From positions 1-11,555 of the forward strand of contig JACMMY010000069.1 of assembly GCA_014378805.1 (NCBI GenBank): a DNA stretch of 11,555 nt, read 5' to 3'. The position numbers and the translations under genes were made by a program. The notes under the pieces were generated by a model. It was not told the DNA's origin, searched no databases, and saw only the letters and a program-made list of their open reading frames with translations. Positions within the stretch are counted from its first letter, which is position 1, and the number at the start of each line of letters is the position of its first letter. The DNA comes from Moraxellaceae bacterium (lineage in GTDB: Bacteria > Pseudomonadota > Gammaproteobacteria > Pseudomonadales > Moraxellaceae). Shown in pieces: positions 1 through 6,900 of this stretch.

Positions 1-116
1 ACTTTCAAAAAATCTTTTAACATCACGATCAACGTGACCAAAAACATTTACTTCAAAATCAAATTCGTAAAAACAGAAACTTTATTACTTACGGCTTAAA
101 TCCGAAGATCTAAAGC

Positions 117-491
117 TTATTTCTTAGGACGTTTCGCGCCGTATTTCGAGCGTGACTGCATACGACCTTTAACGCCAGCACAGTCTAATGAACCGCGCAC
201 AGTGTGATAACGCACACCTGGTAAGTCTTTAACACGACCACCGCGGATCAATACAACGCTATGCTCTTGCAAGTTATGACCTTCACCGCCGATATAGCTT
301 GATACTTCAAAACCTGAAGTCAAACGTACACGACAAACTTTACGCATTGCTGAGTTAGGTTTTTTTGGTGTAGTGGTGTAAACGCGAGTACAAACGCCGC
401 GGCGTTGTGGACACGCTTGAAGTGCCGGTACTTTTGACTTTTCAGTCAAGCTAGTACGACCCTTACGAATCAATTGGTTAGTGGTAGCCAC
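117..491 (-). CDS. rpsL: 30S ribosomal protein S12
   Basis: S12 sits at the decoding centre of the 30S subunit and contributes to decoding accuracy. The 124 residues match the usual bacterial length and align end to end with E. coli S12. The conserved TTPKKPNS loop carries Lys43 and the GGRVKDLPGVRYHTV loop carries Lys88 and Asp89, so the classical streptomycin-resistance positions are wild type and the methylthiolation Asp is present. The start is GTG at 491, preceded by GGGAG at 500-504 with 8 bases of spacing; no ATG start is available. Near the C-terminus the segment reads GVKGRMQ, where E. coli has GVKDRKQ. Transcription runs off the left edge; rpsG, the usual next gene, would lie outside the window. 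Identity is certain from sequence; function is from the family. Confidence 0.99.
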   Translation of the reverse strand: MATTNQLIRKGRTSLTEKSKVPALQACPQRRGVCTRVYTTTPKKPNSAMRKVCRVRLTSGFEVSSYIGGEGHNLQEHSVVLIRGGRVKDLPGVRYHTVRGSLDCAGVKGRMQSRSKYGAKRPKK

Positions 492-510
492 TGATAACTC
501 TCCCGTGAAT

Positions 511-545
511 AAAAATCCCCAAAAAGGATATACCCCTTTTTGAGG
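511..545 (-). promoter_or_regulatory. Hairpin plus U-run in the rpsL leader, possible attenuator
   Basis: On the minus-strand RNA, bases 545-535 pair with 527-517 to form 11 base pairs: CCUC, five A-U pairs, then two G-C pairs, with one G-U wobble and a 7-base loop (534-528). One A and then five U (515-511) follow the stem. The layout resembles an intrinsic terminator, and it begins almost exactly at the predicted transcript start. It could terminate early, protect the 5' end of a highly expressed message, or both. It ends about 19 bases before the GTG codon, so it leaves the GGGAG ribosome site free. The pairing is seen directly; the role is inferred. Confidence 0.5.
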
Positions 546-552
546 GCTACAT

Positions 553-581
553 ATTCTAAATCACACGGGGCTACGGGTCAA
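553..581 (-). promoter_or_regulatory. Predicted sigma70 promoter of rpsL
   Basis: Read on the minus strand, TTGACC (576-581) and TAGAAT (553-558) are separated by exactly 17 bases, five of six matches to consensus in each box. The predicted transcription start is near 546, giving a leader of about 55 bases before the GTG codon of rpsL. This is a reading of consensus and spacing, not a mapped start. Confidence 0.7.
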
Positions 582-734
582 GAAAGAAGGTTTTTATTTA
601 TGATTGTTCAATGTTTTATATTATTGGTGTTCATATGGTTGCTTTTCTATTTTAACATCTTAAATTCCTATAAATTCAAGATCACTAATACCCAAGAAAT
701 CTAACAATGAAAAAGTACCCTTCCCAAACTGACA

Positions 735-1274
735 TTGCCGACAATCAAAGCACGCGGTTTTGAACCACAAACCATCAAAGCGGAAGAAGAAAAAGGACTA
801 CGTTGGTATGCTGCCGAGCGCGTCCGTGAAATGATTCGTGAAGCATTCAAAGAAGTAAAGCTCGGTAATGGTACTGGGCTAAAAGAAGCTGATGGCATTG
901 ACGAATACAAAGATGCCGTCACACTCGCCGAATATCGTGCCGAGGACGAGAAAGAAGATTGGCAACTCATTCCAGTAGACAATTTAAATCGTTATCGGAG
1001 TGGTCTCAGTTTTTTTGAAGCGGAAGGCATGAGATTTCACTTATCTGCCTTTATGATCTCAGAATTAAATGGAGATTGTAATTTCGACATTGCATTCACA
1101 CTGACAAGATTGGAAGAACACTGCACTCAGAAATACAGCTTATTTTCAGTACAACAACGTATAGCGGTTAGAGAATTTCTTTTGTTATTGTCGGTGGAAG
1201 ATGATTACGCCCATCACCGCCCCGACATTCTCCGCTCACTCAATGAATATAGGACTGAACAACACACTATCTGA
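735..1274 (+). CDS. DUF6714-like protein of unknown function, start uncertain
   Basis: A soluble, acidic protein of about 170-180 residues. The central and C-terminal parts resemble the DUF6714 family: an IREAFKEVKLGNGTGL segment near residue 35, a glutamate-rich ...TLAEYRAEDEKEDW stretch, then the conserved LSFFEAEGMRFHLSAFMI segment and a C-terminal VREFLLLL helix. There is no signal peptide or membrane segment. The reading frame opens just after a TGA at 708-710, and its only early start candidates are CTG at 729 and TTG at 735, neither with a ribosome site in front. A better-looking ATG at 707 is in another frame and stops at 761-763. The N-terminus may therefore be mis-set, or the 5' end may carry a frameshift. 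The gene converges on the EcsC gene, with 20 bases between the two stops. The family role is unknown to me. Confidence 0.72.
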   Translation: MPTIKARGFEPQTIKAEEEKGLRWYAAERVREMIREAFKEVKLGNGTGLKEADGIDEYKDAVTLAEYRAEDEKEDWQLIPVDNLNRYRSGLSFFEAEGMRFHLSAFMISELNGDCNFDIAFTLTRLEEHCTQKYSLFSVQQRIAVREFLLLLSVEDDYAHHRPDILRSLNEYRTEQHTI

Positions 1275-1294
1275 GCTTTACAGTCCAAAAATCA

Positions 1295-2281
1295 TCAATC
1301 TTCATAACGATTTTCAGCGCGATCTTCTGCCAAACTAGTCGCCATAATTTGCACCAATGCTGCTTGCTCACCATTTAATCGTGCAAGGCGAAACGTTTCT
1401 TGAGCGCTTGCAACCACGCTTGCAACCAAACGTGCGTTATAGGTTGCACCTGCAGCACCTGTCATAAAGGGTACGGTGCGTGAAAGCCATTGCGCAGGTT
1501 TACGCAAGTTTAGATTTTGAGAAAAATCGTTAATAAACCCGCTCGCAATCGTCACATCCTTACTGGCTCCAATAATTCTTTCTACGCCACTCAAATCACC
1601 TGACTCTAATATGGTACGCATGCCGGCAAGCGCAATAAGCACACCCTGTTTATCAGCCAAAATTTCCAAATCCGAATTACTTAATGCTTCAAATGCAAGT
1701 GCACGACCCTCTTCACCTTCCAAATCAAATCCATAACAATGGGCAACTTGATACACAGTTCGTAATGACAAAATTAAAGCCAAAGGTAAATCGACAACTG
1801 CACCAAATACACCAGTCGCGCCTGTAAATCCACCTTCCGTTAGGGCCAAAATTCGATTTTCTTCCATGACGCTGATGACAAGTTCCTCGCATCGCGCCAC
1901 ATCACCAGTCCGCAACTCAAAAATACTATCAACCCCTGCACGCTTAGCAATGCGCGCCGGGCTGCTTATTGAATTTGCTAGCTCCGCTGCACGTTCAAAT
2001 ACATACTCGGAAAACGTTTCTATCATTTGAACTGGAATGACAGGCGTAACGTATTTACCCAATGCATTTAGGCGAGAACCAAAAAGTTGCTCAGTTAAAG
2101 TTGGCAAATGTTTTCTAAATACATTTTTTGCATCCATCTCAACAGCTGGCTCACCTTTCAAACGTTCTAGTCGTTGCTTTTCAGACAGCTGATTAAGCAT
2201 TCGATCGCCAGTTTCAGCGGCTTTCTTAATTTGATTAGCAATGCGATCTTTCAATGTATTGGAATACCACGCCTTTTCCAT
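1295..2281 (-). CDS. EcsC family protein
   Basis: A 328-residue protein of the EcsC family, named after the third gene of the Bacillus ecs ABC-transporter locus; its biochemical role is not established. The family signature is a glycine-rich hydrophobic stretch at about residues 148-185 (GGFTGATGVFGAVVDLP followed by a helix with SLRTVYQVAHCYGFDL). A second small-residue hydrophobic stretch lies at about 268-300 (FMTGAAGATYNARL). These could be membrane-associating amphipathic segments. The N-terminal 60 residues are charged and probably helical. The ATG at 2279-2281 is preceded by AAAGGG at about an 8-base distance, which supports the start. No ABC transporter genes are nearby, so the gene stands alone between a DUF6714-like gene and the fabA leader region. 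Confidence 0.9.
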   Translation of the reverse strand: MEKAWYSNTLKDRIANQIKKAAETGDRMLNQLSEKQRLERLKGEPAVEMDAKNVFRKHLPTLTEQLFGSRLNALGKYVTPVIPVQMIETFSEYVFERAAELANSISSPARIAKRAGVDSIFELRTGDVARCEELVISVMEENRILALTEGGFTGATGVFGAVVDLPLALILSLRTVYQVAHCYGFDLEGEEGRALAFEALSNSDLEILADKQGVLIALAGMRTILESGDLSGVERIIGASKDVTIASGFINDFSQNLNLRKPAQWLSRTVPFMTGAAGATYNARLVASVVASAQETFRLARLNGEQAALVQIMATSLAEDRAENRYED

Positions 2282-2643
2282 AATAATATCCCTTTATTTC
2301 CTGTTATTCGCTGTAGTCGATAAACGTCATCGTGAATCATTAAGACTACATCATAAAGCCCATGAGACAAAGCCCATAAACACTCATTTGAAATATTAGT
2401 CATTCACAAACAATAAATTTAAAATCTCATTCGACTGCGAAGTAAATTATTCATATAAGCCAGTATTCATAACACCCAAGTAACCTTATCATTCCGCTAA
2501 ATATGGTATAAAGACTTGCGGCAAAAAGATCAGGTTAACGCTCTGTTTCTACTTTGAATGATACACACTCGTTTTCACATGATAGTCACGATCCAGTGTA
2601 ATACTGCACTGTTGATTTTTTTCAATCATCTCACGGAGCACTA
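2282..2643. other. Gene-free divergent region between the ecsC-like gene and fabA
   Basis: I see no credible gene in these 362 bases. The region must carry the leftward promoter of the EcsC gene and the rightward promoter of fabA. A TATAAA at 2507-2512 and a TTGAAT at 2554-2559 with CATGAT 18 bases on are possible fabA promoter parts, but neither has two good boxes. A 9-base direct repeat AAAGCCCAT occurs at 2355-2363 and 2369-2377. The fabA ribosome site GGAG is at 2635-2638. Confidence 0.5.
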
Positions 2644-3153
2644 ATGCGTCCTGTCTCATATACAAACGCAGAGTTAATTGCTTGCGCTGAAGGGAAACTC
2701 TTTGGTGCATCAAATGCAAGATTACCAATGCCTCCAATGCTCATGTTAAGTCGCATTACCTATATTGCTGATACTGGAGGTTTATTTGGAAAAGGCGAAG
2801 TGATTGCAGAACTCGACATCAATCCTGAGTTATGGTTCTTTCAATGCCACTTTCCGACAGACCCGGTTATGCCAGGATGTTTAGGACTTGATGCAATGTG
2901 GCAACTCGTTGGGTTTTTTTTAGGTTGGCACGGAAATCTTGGTCGTGGCCGCGCACTTGGCGTGGGTCAAGTAAAATTTACAGGACAAGTTCTGCCAAAC
3001 CATAAAACTGTACGTTATCATCTACACATGAAACGTGTCATTGAACGCAGTTTGTGTATCGCAATTGCTGACGGTGAAATGTATGTGGATGATCAATTAA
3101 TTTATACCGCAAAAGATTTACGATGTGGTGTTTTTGTTGAGCCTAGTTTCTAG
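2644..3153 (+). CDS. fabA: 3-hydroxydecanoyl-ACP dehydratase/isomerase
   Basis: FabA dehydrates 3-hydroxydecanoyl-ACP and isomerises the trans-2 product to cis-3-decenoyl-ACP, the branch point of anaerobic-type unsaturated fatty acid synthesis in the cytosol. The 169-residue length is that of the family (E. coli 171). The hot-dog fold active site is visible as FFQCHFPTDPVMPGCLGLDA, giving catalytic His69 and Asp83. The LPMPPMLMLSRI segment near residue 27 is also typical. The ATG at 2644 has GGAG five bases upstream, which fixes the start. The next gene is fabB on the same strand, 148 bases on, and the pair forms the classical FabA-FabB route from the cis-3 intermediate to long unsaturated chains. 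The gap between them contains paired dyad sequences and probably a second promoter. Confidence 0.98.
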   Translation: MRPVSYTNAELIACAEGKLFGASNARLPMPPMLMLSRITYIADTGGLFGKGEVIAELDINPELWFFQCHFPTDPVMPGCLGLDAMWQLVGFFLGWHGNLGRGRALGVGQVKFTGQVLPNHKTVRYHLHMKRVIERSLCIAIADGEMYVDDQLIYTAKDLRCGVFVEPSF

Positions 3154-3180
3154 TTTTTTGCATGACTGGTATTATTGGAG

Positions 3181-3206
3181 ATTGATCATTACTGCAATTG
3201 ATCAAT
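3181..3206. promoter_or_regulatory. Paired ATTGATCA dyads upstream of fabB, possible operator
   Basis: ATTGATCAAT at 3197-3206 is a perfect 10-base palindrome. ATTGATCATT at 3181-3190 is the same sequence with one mismatch. The two are 16 bases apart start to start, and together they also form an 8-base inverted repeat (3181-3188 with 3199-3206). Such spacing, about one and a half helical turns, would fit a dimeric repressor or an RNA hairpin at the end of the fabA message. The motif does not look like the E. coli FabR or FadR site. No U-run follows, so a plain intrinsic terminator is less likely. The repeat is seen; the role is a guess. Confidence 0.35.
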
Positions 3207-3301
3207 AGGAAACAATGAGTGCATATTGTGCATTGCGGTTATATCGAGTTGAAATTCATATCGTGTCCGTAGCAGTTTTAATTTTAGATTGAGGAATACA
3301 C

Positions 3302-4528
3302 ATGCGTCGTGTCGTAATTACTGGAATGGGAATCGTATCGTGTTTAGGTAATGATCGTACGACGGTCACAGAATCCTTACGTAATGGTAAATCTGGCATT
3401 CGTTTCAACCAAAGTTATGTCGATATTGGGATGAAATGCCATGTGAGCGGCAAACCTGAATATGATGATTCAGCCATCGAACGTAAATTAAAGCGTTTCT
3501 TAGCCGAAGCCTCGACATTTGGCTTTTTGTCAGCACTATCTGCAGTAGAAGATGCAGGTCTAACGATTGAAGAAATTGCAGGAAATACTCGTGCAGGCGT
3601 ACTGGCGGGATCAGGTGGCTCTTCAACTGCATCAATAGTTGCTGGTGCGGACAATATGCGTGAAGGCGGACTTCGTAAAGTCGGACCTTTTACCGTCCCA
3701 CGTACCATGACCAGCACTGTTTCAGCAGCGATCGCGACAGGACTTAAATTGAAGGGTGTGAACTACGCAATCTGTTCCGCTTGTGCCACGTCATCTCACT
3801 GTATTGGTCATGCGATGGAGCTGATCCAACTCGGCAAACAAGATATTGTATTTGCAGGTGGCGGTGAAGAAGAACACTGGTCACAGTCGATTTTGTTTGA
3901 TGCAATGGGTGCAATGAGCACTAAATTTAATGACACTCCTGAACTCGCTTCACGTCCGTACTCTATTGATCATGATGGATTTGTGATTGCGGGTGGTGGT
4001 GGCGTACTTGTGGTTGAAGCGTTAGATCACGCCATTGCACGCGGTGCGAATATTCTTGCTGAGCTCGTTGGTTATGGTGCAACTTCTGATGGTAGCGACA
4101 TGGTCGCACCGAGCGGTGAAGGTGCTGTGCGCTGCATGCAAATGGCACTCGATATGGCGGCTCAACATGACGTCACTCACATTGATTACATCAACACCCA
4201 TGGCACTTCAACTCCAGCGGGTGATGGTGCAGAGCTCCGCGCTATTCATGAGGTCTTTGGAAAACAAGCTCCGCCAATCAGCTCAACCAAATCAATGAGT
4301 GGACACAGTCTCGGTGCAGCCGGTGTACAAGAAGCGATTTACTGCTTGCTAATGATGGAGAATGACTTCATAGCGCCATCAATTAACATTACCGAGCTAA
4401 TTCCAGAAGCTGCTGGATTGGATATTGTACAAACAGCACGCCCTGCAAAACTTGATGCGATTTTATCGAATAGCTTCGGTTTTGGCGGGACAAACGCAAG
4501 CCTTATCTTTAAACGTTACGAGGCTTAA
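3302..4528 (+). CDS. fabB: 3-oxoacyl-ACP synthase I (beta-ketoacyl-ACP synthase)
   Basis: FabB condenses malonyl-ACP with acyl-ACP, and with FabA it elongates the cis-3-decenoyl intermediate, so it is needed for unsaturated fatty acids. The thiolase-fold protein of 408 residues matches the family length (E. coli 406). The Cys-His-His triad is visible: Cys161 in SACATSS, His300 in INTHGTSTPAGD, and His335 in SMSGHSLGAAG, with Lys330 in the preceding SSTK. The C-terminal NSFGFGGTN gate motif is at about 390-398. The close linkage to fabA favours FabB over FabF. The ATG at 3302 has GAGGA six bases upstream. The gene runs into hemJ with no gap, and the ribosome site of hemJ lies inside its last codons. 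Confidence 0.97.
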   Translation: MRRVVITGMGIVSCLGNDRTTVTESLRNGKSGIRFNQSYVDIGMKCHVSGKPEYDDSAIERKLKRFLAEASTFGFLSALSAVEDAGLTIEEIAGNTRAGVLAGSGGSSTASIVAGADNMREGGLRKVGPFTVPRTMTSTVSAAIATGLKLKGVNYAICSACATSSHCIGHAMELIQLGKQDIVFAGGGEEEHWSQSILFDAMGAMSTKFNDTPELASRPYSIDHDGFVIAGGGGVLVVEALDHAIARGANILAELVGYGATSDGSDMVAPSGEGAVRCMQMALDMAAQHDVTHIDYINTHGTSTPAGDGAELRAIHEVFGKQAPPISSTKSMSGHSLGAAGVQEAIYCLLMMENDFIAPSINITELIPEAAGLDIVQTARPAKLDAILSNSFGFGGTNASLIFKRYEA

Positions 4529-4960
4529 GTGCTCATTCTTTGGATTAAAGCCTTTCACATTATCGCAGTCGTCTGCTGGTTTGCGGCGATGTTTTATTTG
4601 CCACGCCTCTTTGTTTATCACGCACAAAGTATGGATGAGGTCAGTCTCCAGCGTTTTGAGGTGATGGAACGTAAGCTCTATCGCGGCATCATGACACCAG
4701 CAATGATCGCGACATGGATATTGGGCTTATGGATGCTATGGTTGGGATGGGATTACTACCTTGTCCAACATTGGCTACATGCAAAACTCGCCTTGGTCGT
4801 ACTATTAACAGGCTATCACCTTGTATGTGGCTATTATCGCAGAGCATTAATCAGACAACCCAAGTTAAAATCACACGTATTTTTTCGCTGGTTTAATGAA
4901 ATTCCGATTTTTGCATTGATTGCAATTGTGATTCTGGTTGTTGTTAAACCCAATTTTTAG
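4529..4960 (+). CDS. hemJ: Protoporphyrinogen IX oxidase, HemJ family membrane protein
   Basis: HemJ oxidises protoporphyrinogen IX to protoporphyrin IX in the inner membrane, the penultimate step of heme synthesis; it replaces HemG and HemY in Acinetobacter and cyanobacteria. The 143 residues contain about four hydrophobic helices (roughly 3-24, 55-75, 84-102 and 125-140). His10 in the first helix and Lys86 in HAKLALVVLL correspond to the conserved His and Lys of the family. The start is GTG at 4529, directly after the TAA of fabB and in the same frame, with GAGG at 4520-4523 inside fabB. This indicates operon membership and probable translational coupling. Membership in the wider CopD-like superfamily is the main alternative, but length and motifs fit HemJ well. 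Confidence 0.92.
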   Translation: MLILWIKAFHIIAVVCWFAAMFYLPRLFVYHAQSMDEVSLQRFEVMERKLYRGIMTPAMIATWILGLWMLWLGWDYYLVQHWLHAKLALVVLLTGYHLVCGYYRRALIRQPKLKSHVFFRWFNEIPIFALIAIVILVVVKPNF

Positions 4961-4986
4961 AATGCTAACACAACTTATTTTTAAAT

Positions 4987-5199
4987 TTAGCTTTTAGAAG
5001 ATATTTTATTAAAAACAGGCTTCTTTAATGATTCCTGCGATGATTTCGGTGGGCTTATAATACGGCTAAAATAGCCTGCTATCGCGCCGAAAGAATAATT
5101 AAAAATTGTTGAAACAACGCATATAAACAGAAATTGTGTGTTCTTAAGTCTCAAAAAATACCCCTTGTGCTTAGCCGCGCTTACTTGAATAGTGTTCAA
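4987..5199 (-). CDS. Possible small membrane peptide, 70 residues
   Basis: I do not recognise this peptide. It would start at TTG 5199 with a good AAGGTGA ribosome site at 5209-5215, nine bases upstream. It has a basic N-terminal stretch (KHKGYFLRLK), one hydrophobic segment at about residues 23-45 (FLFICVVSTIFNYSFGAIAGYF) and a lysine- and serine-rich tail, which suggests a single-pass inner membrane peptide. It lies 71 bases downstream of the SGNH hydrolase on the same strand and converges on hemJ, with 26 bases between the two stops. If it is not real, 4961-5270 is a gene-free stretch of 310 bases in which I see nothing else. The ribosome site and composition are the only evidence. Confidence 0.35.
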   Translation of the reverse strand: MNTIQVSAAKHKGYFLRLKNTQFLFICVVSTIFNYSFGAIAGYFSRIISPPKSSQESLKKPVFNKISSKS

Positions 5200-5270
5200 A
5201 CCAATTGATCACCTTTTAACCATATTCGCATATTAAAATACAAAAGTACAAAGTTTTATTGCGACTCAGC

Positions 5271-5987
5271 TCAACTTCTTTCTGGCTGAAAACGACGTTT
5301 TATTGTTGCTGCGGCCAATTGTCCCCATAAAGAATATGCTGGTGCAGCAGGATGAAACCCATCAGTTGCTAAAAAATGAGATTCAAAAGGAAAATCTGGT
5401 TCAATCAGCTCACACTGCGCATCTATATCGACAAGCGCTCTTAACATCTCATTCAGTTGCTTCGCTCGAAAGCCGACATACCAGCGTAAGGGTTGCGGAA
5501 GGACTTGAAAAAGATGCATCGGCGGGAGACCCGTCAAAATAATATGCTGAACCCCAAACTTGGATTTCAATAAATGAATCATTTCCAATAATTGAGCAAT
5601 CCATTGTTTTGATCCAGTTCGGCCACTCACATCGTTGACACCGACAGAAACGACGGCAACTTCAAACGATTCTGACGGCGCTGCTTTTAACGATGCCAGA
5701 ACATCTTTTACTGTATGACCTGTAGTTGCATTCAGTTTCCATGACACATGGAACTCAACGCCCAACTTCGCGATCAATTGACCAGATAAGGCTTCTTGTT
5801 GTGTTGCTACGCCTACCCCAGCCGCAGCAGAATCACCAATGATGAATACACCGAGTTTTGAACCAGATCCTACTGCCCCTGAACGAGCGCCTTCAGCTTC
5901 GGGCAATACAGGAGTAATACGCTTAACGTAGCGTGCTTGCGCAATGAGGAATGGGAATAAGCCAAGCGTTGCGAGGTGGTACTTCAT
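5271..5987 (-). CDS. SGNH/GDSL family hydrolase
   Basis: A 238-residue serine hydrolase of the SGNH superfamily, likely an esterase or lipase-like enzyme with unknown substrate. The conserved blocks are in order: block I IIGDSAAAGVGV with nucleophile Ser53, a Gly at about 90 in ATTGHTV (block II), GVND with Asn118 (block III), and DGFHP near the C-terminus with Asp209 and His212 (block V). The N-terminal 17 residues (MKYHLATLGLFPFLIAQ) are hydrophobic and could be an uncleaved membrane anchor or a poor signal peptide, placing the catalytic domain at or outside the membrane. The ATG at 5985-5987 has only a weak, distant AAAGG ribosome site. It follows the broken TIR gene by 62 bases on the same strand. 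Confidence 0.93.
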   Translation of the reverse strand: MKYHLATLGLFPFLIAQARYVKRITPVLPEAEGARSGAVGSGSKLGVFIIGDSAAAGVGVATQQEALSGQLIAKLGVEFHVSWKLNATTGHTVKDVLASLKAAPSESFEVAVVSVGVNDVSGRTGSKQWIAQLLEMIHLLKSKFGVQHIILTGLPPMHLFQVLPQPLRWYVGFRAKQLNEMLRALVDIDAQCELIEPDFPFESHFLATDGFHPAAPAYSLWGQLAAATIKRRFQPERS

Positions 5988-6049
5988 AGCGTTGATTTGT
6001 ACCTTTATTCAGATAACACTATATTAAACAATATATTAATGACTTCTAA

Positions 6050-6858
6050 CTATTCAATAGCTCGGTTTAGATCTACTTCAAAACCTGCCGCTTTCAACTC
6101 TCTTGCTAAACGCATCTTCCATCCTTCAGATTTATCCATTGGCTCATATACCAACCCCATAATATCTGATTGAATCTCAAGGTCGCCTTTTGTAAGAACA
6201 AAAGTCTTATCTCGCCCAAGTTTTGGAGCAAAGTAACCTACTTCAAAACAACATTCTGCCTTGGACGATGTTTCTTGTCTTGTTCTAAAGCTGTTGCATA
6301 ACCATAATCATCAGGCGTCATTAAAATCACGGCAAATCCGGCTCTACTGGCAAATTCCTCGAATTTTTCAATGACTGTCATTCCACGATTTATTTGTTCT
6401 TGTAGAATTACAGGATTAATACCCAGTTGCTCTAAGTATCTCGCAACACTGTGTTTAGCTCCTTCATCATGTCCATGAACAATAAATACAGAATTTTTCT
6501 TTGGTAACTCAGGAGTATCATGCAATGCATCAAATCGCTTTACATTAAAAATGCCTTCCGTGCCTATAGTAGACTTCCAACGACCAACAAGCGTCCCATC
6601 ACTCTGAATTGATCCAACTATTTGTAATTGCCCAAGCTGTATCGACGGACCAAGGGATCGAGTAGGAATAAGACTTTACGATAATGGGTCAACATCTATA
6701 GAACCACTTAACACATATTCATACTGTCCAAAGTCAGCCTCATTCAGCTTCGCTATACCCGTTAGCTTATTATTATCAACACGAATATCTATTGCTAAGC
6801 CACCCTGATTAGTGCCCTCAAACTCACCTGTCCAATAACCTACATATTTAGAATCCAA
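6050..6858 (-). pseudogene. Broken TIR-like nucleotide-binding (CAP12/Pycsar-type) protein gene
   Basis: Read as one unit this encodes about 269 residues: 809 bases here against 810 for an intact frame. The start is TTG 6858, with AGGGG seven bases upstream. Codons 1-110 encode a beta-rich domain (GYWTGEFEGTNQGG near residue 7, GRWKSTIGTEGIFNVKRFD at 92-110). Residues 123 onward form a TIR-like domain: VFIVHGHDEG (124-133), TVIEKFEEFA (161-170), FAVILMTPDD (175-184) and RPRQNVV (198-204). Codon 61 is TAA (6676-6678), where a Leu TTA would complete a beta strand reading LSLSLIP. At 6245-6248 one base is missing from an A-run (T on the coding strand). Restoring it turns VVLK-stop into VVFEVGYFAPKLGRDKTFVL and continues to TAG at 6050-6052. 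Intact relatives are TIR-domain effectors predicted to bind or cleave nucleotides. The two lesions make a functional product unlikely. Confidence 0.88.
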
Positions 6859-6900
6859 AATATATCCCCTATTAATGTAGATAGAATGCGAATAAATAAT

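Noticed and set aside
3233..3261. TTGCGG and a following AT-rich hexamer as the fabB promoter
   Set aside because: The downstream box (TCATAT) fits the -10 consensus poorly; a promoter probably exists here but I cannot place it.
3415..3717. 100-codon open frame on the minus strand inside fabB
   Set aside because: It is antisense to conserved fabB codons, with no ribosome site and no family resemblance.
6495..6858. Assignment of the beta-rich N-terminal domain of the TIR pseudogene to avidin or lipocalin
   Set aside because: Only the general Gly-Trp beta pattern is shared; no specific motif supports either family.
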